NCBI GenBank assembly: GCA_035519535.1
Contig: DATIWF010000118.1
Location: 1 to 64,000, forward strand
Reading direction: 5' to 3'
From: DATEGZ01 sp035519535
GTDB taxonomy: Bacteria; Acidobacteriota; Vicinamibacteria; Vicinamibacterales; SCN-69-37
Length of the DNA stretch: 64,000 bases
Positions within the stretch are counted from its first letter, which is position 1. Every line of letters starts with the position of its first letter. Both the position numbers and the translations under genes were made by a program. Below the pieces are notes generated by a model. That model was not told where the DNA came from. It saw nothing but the letters and a program-made list of their open reading frames with translations, and searched no databases. This document shows positions 17,157 through 26,032 of the stretch, in pieces.

Positions 17157-19886
17157 ATGCTGGCCGAGCGGGTCTACCGTCGGTTGCTCGTCGTGCTGCC
17201 GTCGTCGTTCCGCATCGAAGCCGAAGCCGAGCTCCTCGAGACGTTTCGTCAGGCGCACGCGCGGGTGATGGGGCGCGGGGCGGCGGCGCGGTTCCGTTTC
17301 TGGCTGCACATGACGGCGGATCTGGCCGTCACCACGGCCGCCGAGCGAGCGCGGCGCCCCGTGCGATCCGGACCGGTCGTCTCGCGAGAGGACCTCATGC
17401 GATTCCTCAACGATTTACGGCTGGCCGCGCGTACGCTTCGCCAAAGCCGCGCGTTTGCCCTGGCCGCCGTCGTCACGCTCGCGCTCGGGATTGGCGCGAG
17501 CACCGCGATTTTCAGCGTCGTGAACGCGGTCTTGCTGGAGCCCCTGCCGTACAAGGATCCGGACCGCCTCGTGCTCGTGTGGCAGGAGCTGCGCGCGCGG
17601 CACGTGCCCGAGTTTCCGTTCCCGGCGGGCGATCTCCCCGACCTGATCCAGAAGGGCACGGTGTTCGAGAACGTCGTGGCGCTCACGACCGGCCGGCAGT
17701 CGTTTGCGACGGACGCGACGCAGCCCGAGCAGGTCCGCACAGCTTTTGCCACGCCGAACGTCTTTCGCGCGCTCGGCCTCCGGATCGTGCAGGGGCGGGA
17801 CTTCACAGATGAGGATGGCACGCCGGTCCCGCAGCCGCCCGCGCCGGCGCCGGGCGCGCCGGCGCCTCAGGCGCCGTCCGGTCCGCCGCCGGTCTTCACG
17901 ACGATTCTGAGCTTCGAGTTCTGGCAGCGCCACTTTGGCGGCGATCCGGCGGCCATCGGCCGATCGTTCGACATGGGCGGCGCGACGGGACTCATCGCGG
18001 GCGTCGTCGAGCCCGGCGCCGAGCTGCTGTTCCCGCCGCGCACGAACGTCGAGCGGGCGCCGGATCTGTGGTTCGCCACGCGCGCGGACTTCGCCAACGG
18101 CTCGCGGATCGCCGGCGCGATGCGCGTGATCGCTCGCCTCAAGCCCGGAGCGACGCTCGCCGCCGCGCGGGCGCAGATGGACGGCCTGGCGACCGATCTG
18201 CGCGCGCAGTATCCCGTGAAGAAGAACGCCGGCGTGTACATCGACGTCGTTGGCATGCACGATTCGCTCGTGTCGGACGTGCGGCGATCGATCCTCGCGT
18301 TAATGGGCGCCGTGACGTTCGTGCTGCTCATTGCGTGCGCCAACGTGGCGAATCTCCTGCTGGCGCAGGCCGCGCGCCGCGAGCGCGATCTGGCGGTGCG
18401 CACGGCGCTCGGCGCGAGCCGCGCCGCGCTCGTCCGGCAGATGTTCGCGGAAAGCGCGCTGCTGGCCGGGATCGGCGCCGCAGCGGGCATCGGCCTGGCC
18501 AAGCTCGGCATCGTGCTCCTGCAGCGCTACGGTCCCGTGGATCTCCCGCGCCTGTCGTCGGTGGCGATCGACGGACGCGTGCTGGCGTTCACGCTGGCGG
18601 CGGGCGCGTTGTCGGCCGTCCTCTTTGGGGCGATGCCGGCGCTCCGCGCGTCGCGGCCGAACGTCGTCGACGTGCTCCGGCGGACCGGGCGCGCGATCGG
18701 CCTGGGATCCGGCCGCCTGCGCGGCGGGCTCGTGGTGGTCGAGGTCGCCCTGTCGTTCGTGCTGCTCGTCGGATCCGGACTGATGCTTCGCAGCCTGATC
18801 GTTCTCGAGCGCGTCGATCCCGGCTACGAACCCAGCGGCTTGCTGACGTTCTTCATTCCCAACGTGCGGGCGCGGACGCCGGAGGCTCGCGCCGACTTCA
18901 TGCGCCGCGTGCGCGAGGAAGTGTCGGCGCTGCCCGGCGTCCAGAGCGTGGCGGCGGCGACGCCCTTGCCGCTCGACGGCCGGACGGCCAACATGCCGTG
19001 GGGCACGGAGGCGGCGGCGGCCGACCCGTCGCTCTTCCAGCAGGCGCAGGTCCACACGGTGCTGCCCGGCTACTTCGAGACCATGCGCGCCCCGGTGCTC
19101 GATGGGCGGACGTTCCAGGAGTCGGACAACACGGCCTCGTCCACGTCGGTCATCATCGACGACCTGCTCGCCGCCAAGGCGTTTCCGGGCCGGCGCGCGG
19201 TGGGCCAGCACCTGCTGCTGCGCCTGGGCGGGCCGTCGCCGGTGCCGTTCGAGGTGATCGGCGTCGTCCGCCACGAGCGTCATGCGTCGCTCGCCGAAGA
19301 GGGGCGCGAGGCGCTGTTCTTCGCCGACGGGCAGCGTGGATCGGCGACGGCGAACCGCTGGGTCGTCCGGACGACCGGCGATCCGGCCTCGCTCGCCGGC
19401 GCCGTCAAGGCGGCCGTCGCGCGCGTCGATCCAGGCGTCGCGGTCTCGGAGGTCCAGCCGATGAGCGTCTTTGTCGATCGCGCGCAGGCGCCTACGCGCT
19501 TCGCGCTCGGGCTCACGAGCATCTTTGCGGCGATCGCGGCGGTCCTGGCGGTTGTCGGGCTCTACGGGGTGCTGTCGGCCGTCGTGCGGCAGCGCACCGC
19601 CGAAATCGGCGTGCGGCTCGCGTTTGGCGCCGAGCGCGCGGCGATCTTCCGGCTGATCGTAGGACGCGGACTGCTGCTCGCCTCGGTCGGCATCGCGATG
19701 GGCGCGGGCGCGGCCGTCGGTCTGTCGCGCGCGATGACGAGCCTGCTCATCGGCGTGCGTGCGACCGATCCGGCGACGTTCAGCGGCATCGCGCTGCTGT
19801 TTCTCGTCGTCGCCGCGACGGCGTGCGGGCTGCCCGCCTACCGGGCGTCGCGGCTGGATCCGGTCGTGGCGCTCAGGACCGAGTAG
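17157..19886 (+). CDS. ADOP-type (MacB-like) duplicated ABC permease
   Basis: 909 residues. An N-terminal prefix domain (1-70) is followed by TM1 (ALAAVVTLALGIGASTAIFS at about 101-120), the large periplasmic MacB-like domain, and three helices with the FtsX signature (VTFVLLIACANVANLLLAQA, REDLAVRTALGA-like motif). A second FtsX module comes after (VVVEVALSFVLLVGSGLMLR to VLAVVGLYGVLSAVV and GVRLAFGAERAAIF). This is the 'acidobacterial duplicated orphan permease' layout, with no ATPase or MacA gene beside it. A proline/alanine-rich insert (about residues 222-245) is unusual. It is cotranscribed with the upstream padR; the cargo is unknown. Confidence 0.92.
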   Translation: MLAERVYRRLLVVLPSSFRIEAEAELLETFRQAHARVMGRGAAARFRFWLHMTADLAVTTAAERARRPVRSGPVVSREDLMRFLNDLRLAARTLRQSRAFALAAVVTLALGIGASTAIFSVVNAVLLEPLPYKDPDRLVLVWQELRARHVPEFPFPAGDLPDLIQKGTVFENVVALTTGRQSFATDATQPEQVRTAFATPNVFRALGLRIVQGRDFTDEDGTPVPQPPAPAPGAPAPQAPSGPPPVFTTILSFEFWQRHFGGDPAAIGRSFDMGGATGLIAGVVEPGAELLFPPRTNVERAPDLWFATRADFANGSRIAGAMRVIARLKPGATLAAARAQMDGLATDLRAQYPVKKNAGVYIDVVGMHDSLVSDVRRSILALMGAVTFVLLIACANVANLLLAQAARRERDLAVRTALGASRAALVRQMFAESALLAGIGAAAGIGLAKLGIVLLQRYGPVDLPRLSSVAIDGRVLAFTLAAGALSAVLFGAMPALRASRPNVVDVLRRTGRAIGLGSGRLRGGLVVVEVALSFVLLVGSGLMLRSLIVLERVDPGYEPSGLLTFFIPNVRARTPEARADFMRRVREEVSALPGVQSVAAATPLPLDGRTANMPWGTEAAAADPSLFQQAQVHTVLPGYFETMRAPVLDGRTFQESDNTASSTSVIIDDLLAAKAFPGRRAVGQHLLLRLGGPSPVPFEVIGVVRHERHASLAEEGREALFFADGQRGSATANRWVVRTTGDPASLAGAVKAAVARVDPGVAVSEVQPMSVFVDRAQAPTRFALGLTSIFAAIAAVLAVVGLYGVLSAVVRQRTAEIGVRLAFGAERAAIFRLIVGRGLLLASVGIAMGAGAAVGLSRAMTSLLIGVRATDPATFSGIALLFLVVAATACGLPAYRASRLDPVVALRTE

Positions 19887-19937
19887 GGCGAACGTCTGGC
19901 TTTTCACTTTCAACTTGTCTATCGTTAAAGGGTTCGT

Positions 19938-20011
19938 GGTGGTGGAGTCCACCCTGCAACCGCCGCTCTGACTGGACGGCCAATGACTCCTACGGACGGG
20001 CATCCGTAGGA
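19938..20011 (+). promoter_or_regulatory. Fluoride riboswitch (crcB motif) with expression-platform hairpin
   Basis: The aptamer hallmarks are present in order. A 5-bp stem GGTGG (19938-19942)/CCACC (19949-19953) closes a TGGAGT loop. This is followed by CTGC-AACCGCC, a short variable arm, and the conserved tail GGCCAATGACTCCTAC. It matches the known crcB RNA consensus (GGCGAUGG..UCGCC..AACCGCC..UGAUGACUCCU). A 9-bp hairpin TCCTACGGA/TCCGTAGGA (19988-20011) follows without a U-run, and CTCCT (19987-19991) can pair with the AGGAG of crcB (20041-20045), which suggests translational control. Confidence 0.88.
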
Positions 20012-20052
20012 CTCGGCCGATGCCCACTCTTTCCGGTCCAAGGAGCGGCTTC

Positions 20053-20430
20053 ATGCCAACCTGGGTACTTGTTTGTGTGGGCGGCGCGCTCGGCAGTCTC
20101 GCGCGCCACGCCCTGAATCACGTCGTGCATCAACGCGCGCTCGCCAGCACGTTTCCGCTGGGTATCTTCCTGACCAACGTCCTGGGCTCGGCCGGCATCG
20201 GCGTCGTGGGCGGGTTGCTGGCCTCGGGCCGGTGGCACCTGTCGTACGGCGCCCGCGTGTTCGTGATCGTCGGCGTTTTCGGCGGCTTCACGACGTTCTC
20301 GTCATTCAGCTTGGACACGCTCGCGCTGCTGCGTGACGGGCACGTGGATCAGGCGGTGACGAACGTTGTGGGCCAGGTGGGATTGAGCCTGATCGGCGTC
20401 TGGCTGGGCTTCAGCCTCGCGTCGAGGTAG
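20053..20430 (+). CDS. crcB: Fluoride-specific ion channel CrcB/Fluc
   Basis: 125 residues and four membrane helices. Family motifs are visible: GGALGSLARH near the N-terminus, GIFLTNVLGS, and GVFGGFTTFSSFSLD, which carries the Phe-box and the Thr/Ser residues lining the fluoride path. CrcB works as a dual-topology dimer and lets fluoride leave the cell. ATG 20053 follows AAGGAG with spacing 7. The upstream fluoride riboswitch confirms the role. It is a single-copy, homodimer-type gene; no second crcB or CLC-F gene is nearby. Confidence 0.95.
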   Translation: MPTWVLVCVGGALGSLARHALNHVVHQRALASTFPLGIFLTNVLGSAGIGVVGGLLASGRWHLSYGARVFVIVGVFGGFTTFSSFSLDTLALLRDGHVDQAVTNVVGQVGLSLIGVWLGFSLASR

Positions 20431-20477
20431 GCGGCCGCCCCCTGCCGCTATAATCGCCCCGGGATCGCGCCGCCGAC

Positions 20478-22292
20478 GTGAGCGCCACGCGCCGACTGCT
20501 GCTCGTGTGTCTCGTGACGTTCCTCGTCACGGGGGGCGCCGCGTTGCTGGCGGCCGACGAGGGCTGGATCATCGAGCGCTTCGACTCGCGGATCGACATT
20601 CAACCCGACGGCTCATTCACGACGCTCGAAGCGATCGACGTCGACTTCGGCCGGCAATCGAAACACGGCATCTTTCGCGACGTTGCCTACCGGCAGGACT
20701 ACGATGCGACGCGCATTCGCGAGTACGAGATCTCGCTCGTCGGCGTGACTGCCGCGAACGGCCAGCGATATCAGGTCGACATCACAACGGACGGGGCGAT
20801 GCGCCGGTTCCGGATCGGCGATCCGAGCCGGACGATCTCCGGCAAGCAGACGTACCGCATCGCCTACCGCGTCGGGCACGCGCTCAACGGCTTTCCTGAT
20901 CACGACGAGCTGTACTGGAACGCGACGAACACCTGGCCCGTGCGGATCGACCGCGCCGCGGTGACGGTGCGCACCCCGGCCGGCGCCATCCAGCGCGTCG
21001 AGTGCTTCCAGGGAGCGTCCGGCTCGAGCGAGCACTGCACGGCGCGCTTCACGCCGGACGAGGCGTCGTTCACCGCGACCCGCCCGCTTCCCGCCGGCGA
21101 GCAGATGACGATCGTCGTCGGCCTCCGCAAGGGCGTGGTGCCCGATCCGCAGCCGCTGCTCGTCGCCAAGGCGGCGGCGGTTCGCGCGCCAGTCGGGCGG
21201 CAGGACCTGCCGCTGTTCTTCGACACGAGCACCCGCGCGCTCGTGATGACGGGCGCGGCGCTCGCGGCCGTCGTCGGCGGCCTGGGCGCGTTGTGGTGGC
21301 GGGTCGGCCGCGATCGACGATTCGTGTCCCTCCACTATCTGAGCGGGGACGCCCGTCAGGAACGCGTGCCGCTCTTTGGGTCGGATCCGGTCGTCGTCGA
21401 ATTCGAGCCGCCGGACAAGATCCGGCCCGCCCAGATGGGCCTGCTGCTCGACGAGCGCGCCGACACGCTCGACGCGACGGCGACGATCATCGACCTCGCC
21501 GTCCGCGGCTACCTGACGATCACCGAGGTGCCGAAGACGTGGTTCCTCGGGCACGTCGACTGGCAGCTCGACCAGAAGAAGCCCGCCGACAGCTCGTTGC
21601 TCGAGTACGAGCGGATCATCCTCGACGGCCTCTTTGCGGCCGGACCGTCGCGCAAGCTGTCCGAGCTGAAGAACAAGTTCTACGGCGACCTCGCCAAGGC
21701 CAAGAGCGCGCTCTATCGGGACGCCGTCACACGGGGCTGGTTCCCGCGCAGCCCGAACGCCGTGCGCGCGATTGCCGTGGCGCTCGGCGTCCTCGCGGCG
21801 ATTGGCGGCATCGTCGCGGTCGTGTTCCTTGGCGCGCGGTACGGCGAGGGCCTGCTCGGCTTGCCGATCGCCGTCGGCGGCGTCCTGCTGGTGCTCGTGT
21901 CGGGCGCCCTGCCGCGGCGCACCGCGCTCGGGCGCGAGGCGATGCGCCGCACGCTCGGGTTCATGCGCTACATGAAGACGGCGGAGACGCAGCAGCAGGC
22001 GTTCGCTGAGCGCGCCAACATCTTCACGAGCTACCTGCCGTACGCGATTGTCTTCAGGTGCGTGGACAAGTGGGCCCGCGCGTTCAAGGACCTCGACCTG
22101 CAGCAGGCGACGGCCGGATGGTACGTCGGCACCACGCCGTTCAACGCCGGCAACTTTTCGACGACCGTGTCGAGTTTCTCGTCCTCGGTCTCGAGTGCCA
22201 TTGCCTCGACGCCCGGTGGCTCCGGCGGCAGCGGCTTCAGCGGCGGATCCTCCGGCGGCGGGGGCGGGGGCGGCGGAGGCGGGAGCTGGTGA
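20478..22292 (+). CDS. DUF2207 membrane protein
   Basis: 604 residues. A signal peptide (about 1-26) is followed by the extracellular DUF2207 beta domain (WIIERFDSRIDIQPDGSF, then ISGKQTYRIAYRVG). A helix lies near residues 256-276, a cytoplasmic domain follows (PPDKIRPAQMGLLLDERAD), and two helices come near 430-480. The end is a Ser/Gly-rich tail (SGGSGFSGGSSGGG). DUF2207 proteins are commonly encoded beside LemA, as here: the GTG start at 20478 leads to a TGATG overlap with lemA. Their function is not established; an envelope-stress or surface role is likely. Confidence 0.85.
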   Translation: MSATRRLLLVCLVTFLVTGGAALLAADEGWIIERFDSRIDIQPDGSFTTLEAIDVDFGRQSKHGIFRDVAYRQDYDATRIREYEISLVGVTAANGQRYQVDITTDGAMRRFRIGDPSRTISGKQTYRIAYRVGHALNGFPDHDELYWNATNTWPVRIDRAAVTVRTPAGAIQRVECFQGASGSSEHCTARFTPDEASFTATRPLPAGEQMTIVVGLRKGVVPDPQPLLVAKAAAVRAPVGRQDLPLFFDTSTRALVMTGAALAAVVGGLGALWWRVGRDRRFVSLHYLSGDARQERVPLFGSDPVVVEFEPPDKIRPAQMGLLLDERADTLDATATIIDLAVRGYLTITEVPKTWFLGHVDWQLDQKKPADSSLLEYERIILDGLFAAGPSRKLSELKNKFYGDLAKAKSALYRDAVTRGWFPRSPNAVRAIAVALGVLAAIGGIVAVVFLGARYGEGLLGLPIAVGGVLLVLVSGALPRRTALGREAMRRTLGFMRYMKTAETQQQAFAERANIFTSYLPYAIVFRCVDKWARAFKDLDLQQATAGWYVGTTPFNAGNFSTTVSSFSSSVSSAIASTPGGSGGSGFSGGSSGGGGGGGGGGSW

Positions 22293-22837
22293 TGATTCTG
22301 GCGCCCGGCGTCATCATCGCGGTCGTTGTGGCCATCGTCGTCGCGATTGGATTCATGGTGCTCTACAACAGCCTGGTGAGCGCGCGCCAACGCGTGCGGG
22401 AAGCGTGGAGCGCGATCGACGTGCAGCTGCAGCGCCGCGCTTCGCTCATCCCGAATCTGGTCGAAGCGGTGAAGGGCTATGCCGCGTACGAGCGGGGCAC
22501 GATGATCAGGGTCGTGGAAGCGCGGAGCGCACTGGGCTCGGCGAGCGGCCCGCGTCAGGCGGCGCAGGCGAACGACGAGTTGAGCGGCGCGCTCCGGTCG
22601 GTCTTCGCGCTCGCGGAGGGCTATCCCGACCTCAAGGCCAACGAGCGCTTCGCGCAGCTGCAGGCGGACCTCGCCGACACGGAAAACAAGATCGCGTACG
22701 CGCGCAACTACTACAACGGCGCGGTCGAGACCTACAACATCCGGGTCCAGAGCGTACCGGGCGTGCTGGTCGCGCGGACAGCGGGATTCGCGCCGGCAGA
22801 GTTCTTCACCGCCGATGGACAAGGGATGGCGCGCTAA
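22292..22837 (+). CDS. lemA: LemA family protein
   Basis: 181 residues. One N-terminal helix (IIAVVVAIVVAIGFMVLYN) is followed by the LemA helical domain with the conserved YNSLVSARQRVREAWSAIDV, RRASLIPNLVEAVKGYA and ARNYYNGAVETYN segments. It is anchored in the membrane with the helical bundle outside. The ATG overlaps the preceding stop by one base, so translation is coupled to the DUF2207 gene, the usual partner. Confidence 0.92.
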   Translation: MILAPGVIIAVVVAIVVAIGFMVLYNSLVSARQRVREAWSAIDVQLQRRASLIPNLVEAVKGYAAYERGTMIRVVEARSALGSASGPRQAAQANDELSGALRSVFALAEGYPDLKANERFAQLQADLADTENKIAYARNYYNGAVETYNIRVQSVPGVLVARTAGFAPAEFFTADGQGMAR

Positions 22838-22891
22838 CGCACTGGCCCGCCGACGTGGTATGAGACAGAGGATCGAATCGGAGGTGTCACT

Positions 22892-23071
22892 GTGGCCAAG
22901 CAGCTCGCATGCGGAGATCTGATGCCGGGATGCAAGTACGTTGCGAAAGCGCCGAACGAGGCCGAGCTCTTGAAGCAGGCCGCCGCCCACGCCGCGCAGG
23001 TGCACGGCATCAAGGAGATGACGCCGGACCTGCTCGCGAAGGTCAAGGCGAAGATCAGAGACGTCGCGTAG
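22892..23071 (+). CDS. DUF1059 small protein
   Basis: 59 residues starting at GTG 22892 with GGAGG 7 bases upstream. The sequence begins AKQLACGDLMPGCKYVAKAP and ends TPDLLAKVKAKIRDVA. It matches the DUF1059 pattern (C-x-D-x-x-x-GC, then H-x-x-x-x-H-x-h in the AAHAAQVHGI segment), a family of predicted small metal-binding proteins with two Cys and two His. Function unknown. Confidence 0.85.
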   Translation: MAKQLACGDLMPGCKYVAKAPNEAELLKQAAAHAAQVHGIKEMTPDLLAKVKAKIRDVA

Positions 23072-23104
23072 TCGGGGCCGCCCGGCCCGGAAAGAGCCGC
23101 TCAC

Positions 23105-23443
23105 ATGGTGATTGCGAAGACCGTGTTGCTACTTGTGTGCTCGAACGTCTTCATGACGTTCGCCTGGTACGCGCACCTGCGCAACCTCCGGGCCCGGCCG
23201 CTCATCGTGGCGATCCTGGCGAGCTGGGGGATCGCGCTCTTCGAGTACATCTTCCAGGTGCCCGCCAACCGCCTCGGCTACACCGTCCTGCAGTTCTCGC
23301 AGCTCAAGATTCTTCAGGAGGCGATCACGCTGATCGTGTTCGTCCCGTTCGCGCTGCTCTACATGAAGCAGCCCATCAAGCTCGACTTCCTCTGGGCCGG
23401 GCTGTGTCTCGTGGGCGCGGTCTACTTCATCTTCCGGACCTGA
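23105..23443 (+). CDS. DMT-like small membrane protein (DUF486)
   Basis: 112 residues with four predicted helices. The signature CSNVFMTFAWYAHLRN, GIALFEYIFQVPANRLGY and QLKILQEAITL is that of the DUF486/YdcZ-like group of small drug/metabolite-type transporters. It is probably a dimeric integral membrane protein; the substrate is unknown. It sits in a run of small plus-strand genes, ending 5 bases before the tRNA-binding-domain gene. Confidence 0.9.
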   Translation: MVIAKTVLLLVCSNVFMTFAWYAHLRNLRARPLIVAILASWGIALFEYIFQVPANRLGYTVLQFSQLKILQEAITLIVFVPFALLYMKQPIKLDFLWAGLCLVGAVYFIFRT

Positions 23444-23448
23444 TCGCC

Positions 23449-23799
23449 ATGCCCGCTCCGATCAAACCCGTCGTGGACATCTCCGTGCTCGAGTCGATCG
23501 ACGTGCGCCTGGGCACGATCGCCGCCGTGGACGACGTCCCGGACTCGCGCAAGCTCCTGCGGCTCACGGTCAGCTTCGGCGACCACACGCGGCAGATTCT
23601 CGCCGGCATGAAGCTCGAGCGCGCCAACCCGCAGGAGATCGTCGGCCGGCAGGCGCTCTTCGTCGTGAACCTCAAGCCGCGGTTGATGGCCGGCCTCACG
23701 TCGGAGGGCATGCTCTTCGACATCGGCCACGCGGACGGGCTGACGCCGGCGCTCGCAGTTCCCGAGCGCGCGCTTCCGGACGGAACTCGCGCCGGGTAG
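23449..23799 (+). CDS. CsaA-like tRNA-binding-domain protein
   Basis: 116 residues forming one OB fold of the EMAP/Trbp111 type (LESIDVRLGTIAAVDDVPDS, LRLTVSFGDHTRQILAGM, GRQALFVVNLKPRLMAGLTS, EGMLF). CsaA-type proteins bind the outer corner of tRNA or act as export chaperones, as homodimers. The same domain ends bacterial MetG, but no synthetase part is present. It ends just before a 9-bp-type inverted repeat shared with the convergent oxidase gene. Confidence 0.9.
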   Translation: MPAPIKPVVDISVLESIDVRLGTIAAVDDVPDSRKLLRLTVSFGDHTRQILAGMKLERANPQEIVGRQALFVVNLKPRLMAGLTSEGMLFDIGHADGLTPALAVPERALPDGTRAG

Positions 23800-23805
23800 A
23801 GCAAC

Positions 23806-23857
23806 AAACCACGAAGCTCACGAAGAAGAGCCTTCGAGTCCTTCGTGAGCGCTCTTG
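23806..23857. repeat. 9-bp-period CACGAAG repeat forming a terminator-like hairpin
   Basis: CCACGAAGCT-CACGAAGAA is followed by the inverse CTTCGAGTC-CTTCGTGAG. GCTCACGAAG (23816-23825) and CTTCGTGAGC (23841-23850) make a perfect 10-bp stem with a 15-base loop. It is placed between the convergent CsaA-like and oxidase subunit I genes. Confidence 0.7.
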
Positions 23858-23859
23858 AC

Positions 23860-25470
23860 CTAGAACGGCTTGAATCCGGGCGATCCGAACCGCGGGTGCA
23901 TGTAGAGCGTGATCAGCGGATACGCGTAGGCGATCGCCACGAGCGCGATCGCGACGACCGTCCAGAGCCCGTAGCGGTCCCACACGCTCGCGACCGCGGG
24001 TTTGAGCGGTACCGCGAACTCGATCGCGGGCGGCTCGATCCGCTTCCCGCCCACCCAGGTCGCGAGGACCACGACCACGAACGACATCGCGCTCAGGAAC
24101 AGGATCGACCCGCCGACCGCGGCCACGACCGTGAGCGTGTGCCACTGGGCGCCGTAGTCGCCGTTGAGCGCGGCGCTGTAGACGCGGCGCGGCAGGCCGC
24201 GCAGCCCGGCGATGTGGTAGCTCGTACTGAACAGCGCCATGCCCAGCGCCCAGAGGTACGGCTGCACGCGCGCGAGCGCCAGGAGACGAAGATCGCGGCC
24301 GAGCAGGCGCGGCAGGAGCCAGTAGGTCGCGCCCATGAACGTGAGGGCGACCGTCGTGCCCAGCGTGACGTGGAAGTGGCCCTGGATCCACGCCGTGTTG
24401 TGCACCATCGCGTTCATCGCGTAGGCGGCGTTGATCGCGCCGCCAAAGCCCCCGAACGTGAAGCCCAGCATCGCCAGCGCGACCGACGCGAAGAACGGGT
24501 CCTTCCACGGCAGCCGGGCGATCCAGTTGAACAGCCCCGTCGCGCCTTTCATCCGTCCGGCGACCTCGAGCGACGCGATCACCGTGAACGCGGTCACCAG
24601 GCTCGGATAGAGGATCGCGTAGGTCGTGAGCGTGTGCGCGAACTTCCAGCCCGCGCTGATGCCCGGGTCCTCGAATTGGTGGTGGAAGCCGACCGGCGTC
24701 GAAAGCACGACGAACAGGATGAACACCATCCGCGCGAGCGTGTCGCTGAACAGCCGGCCGCCGGCGATGCGCGGGAGCACCGTGTACCAGAGCACGTAGG
24801 CGGGCAGCAGCCAGAAGTACACGAGTGGATGGCCGAACCACCAGAAAAACGACCGCGCGAGCATCGGGTCGATCTTGTCCACCCAGCCGAGCGACCAGGG
24901 AATGAGCATCCCGAGGACCTCGATCGCCAGACCCGTCGTCGCGATGTACCAGACGATGATCGTCGCGAGCATGCCGTGAATCGCGAGCGGCGCCGGCTCG
25001 CCCGCGTGCTCGCGCCGCCAGGATCGGTAGCTCGCGATCATGATCGCGCCCCAGATCCACGACGCGATCACGAGCAGTGTCGCGCCGATGTAGAAGAACG
25101 GTGAGGCCTGGAGCGGCGGATAGAACGTGTACATCACCGTGCTCTGGCCGAGCGCGATCGTCGTCGCCGCCATGACCGAGCCGACCGCGCCGAGGGCGAA
25201 CGCGAACCAACCCGTGCCGCGGCCGACGATGCGCCCGAGATTCGCCTCGGCGAGCAGGTAGCCGAGCCCCATGATGAAGTACGTCGTGAACACGAGCGCC
25301 ATCAGCACGCCGTGGGCCGTGACCGACTCGTAGTAGAGCGGCTCGCTGCGCTGCGGAAAGTCGACGTCGGCCACCGACATCGCCTGCAGCACGCCCATGC
25401 ACGAGGCCACGGCGAACGCGGCGATGGCGACGCCGATGTGGGTCAGCGCGAGTGTCTGGCGGGGTTTCAT
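23860..25470 (-). CDS. ba3-type cytochrome c oxidase subunit I
   Basis: 536 residues and about 13 helices. It follows Thermus ba3 subunit I closely: SVTAHGVLMALVFTTYF with the low-spin heme His, WFGHPLVYFWLLPAY with the CuB His and cross-linked Tyr, GFHHQFEDPGI with two CuB His, and VHNTAWIQGHFHVTLG with the heme ligands. This is a type B heme-copper oxygen reductase using the K-channel only. It pumps protons and reduces oxygen, and some members also reduce NO. I start at ATG 25470, which has GGGAGA 7 bases upstream, rather than 25485. It is the last gene of a four-gene minus operon. Confidence 0.93.
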   Translation of the reverse strand: MKPRQTLALTHIGVAIAAFAVASCMGVLQAMSVADVDFPQRSEPLYYESVTAHGVLMALVFTTYFIMGLGYLLAEANLGRIVGRGTGWFAFALGAVGSVMAATTIALGQSTVMYTFYPPLQASPFFYIGATLLVIASWIWGAIMIASYRSWRREHAGEPAPLAIHGMLATIIVWYIATTGLAIEVLGMLIPWSLGWVDKIDPMLARSFFWWFGHPLVYFWLLPAYVLWYTVLPRIAGGRLFSDTLARMVFILFVVLSTPVGFHHQFEDPGISAGWKFAHTLTTYAILYPSLVTAFTVIASLEVAGRMKGATGLFNWIARLPWKDPFFASVALAMLGFTFGGFGGAINAAYAMNAMVHNTAWIQGHFHVTLGTTVALTFMGATYWLLPRLLGRDLRLLALARVQPYLWALGMALFSTSYHIAGLRGLPRRVYSAALNGDYGAQWHTLTVVAAVGGSILFLSAMSFVVVVLATWVGGKRIEPPAIEFAVPLKPAVASVWDRYGLWTVVAIALVAIAYAYPLITLYMHPRFGSPGFKPF

Positions 25471-25485
25471 GTCTTCATCTCCCAT

Positions 25486-25545
25486 GCTCGCGGGGCCCCA
25501 CCCCCGCTCGGCTCGTCTCGCTGCGCTCGCTCGCCAGGCCGCTGG
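25486..25545. repeat. GCGAG-type short-period repeat between oxidase subunit genes
   Basis: Read on the minus strand, the 79-base gap between subunits II and I is made of GCGAGC/GCGAGA/CGAGCC units followed by a GGGGTGGGGCCCC palindrome. It is a further low-complexity intergenic repeat, distinct from the 7-bp and 9-bp families. It may form a hairpin that lowers subunit I expression relative to II. Confidence 0.5.
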
Positions 25546-25549
25546 CGCT

Positions 25550-26017
25550 TCACTTGACCGTCAGCGTGCCGACCATCATGTGATGGGCGATGCCGCAGTA
25601 CTCGTTGCACGCGATGGTGTAGGTCCCTGGCTTGTCGAACGTGACCGTGAACTGGCTGACGTAGCCCGGCACCACCATCGTGTTCGCATTGGTGCCGACG
25701 ACCTCGAAGCCGTGGATGACGTCCCGGCTCGTCACGCGGAACGTCACGGGTCTGCCGGCCGGAATCTCAATCGGATCCGGCGTGAACGAGAACATGGCGG
25801 CCACGATCGACACGACGACGCTGCCGTCGCTGCGCGTCGTGACCTTGGGATCGCCGAATTCCGGGTTGGCGTCGATCGACTCCGGGTCAATCGTCTCGAG
25901 GTGGCTCGGCGGCTGGATGGCCTCGAGCCCCGTCGTCACCGCGATCGTGCCGATGAAGATCGCGATGAGCACCGTCGCGAGCCACATCCAGAGGCGTTCG
26001 TAGAGGTCGACCTGCAT
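25550..26017 (-). CDS. ba3-type cytochrome c oxidase subunit II (CuA)
   Basis: 155 residues. One N-terminal helix (ERLWMWLATVLIAIFIGTIA) is followed by the periplasmic cupredoxin domain. CuA ligands are visible in DVIHGFEVVG (His), the loop CNEYCGIAHHMM (two Cys, the Glu carbonyl position, His and Met), with PGTYTIAC before it. The single helix matches the short subunit II of ba3 oxidases. It accepts electrons from a cytochrome c or cupredoxin. ATG 26017 is 15 bases after the subunit IIa stop. Confidence 0.93.
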   Translation of the reverse strand: MQVDLYERLWMWLATVLIAIFIGTIAVTTGLEAIQPPSHLETIDPESIDANPEFGDPKVTTRSDGSVVVSIVAAMFSFTPDPIEIPAGRPVTFRVTSRDVIHGFEVVGTNANTMVVPGYVSQFTVTFDKPGTYTIACNEYCGIAHHMMVGTLTVK

Positions 26018-26032
26018 GGCGAGGGCTCCGGG

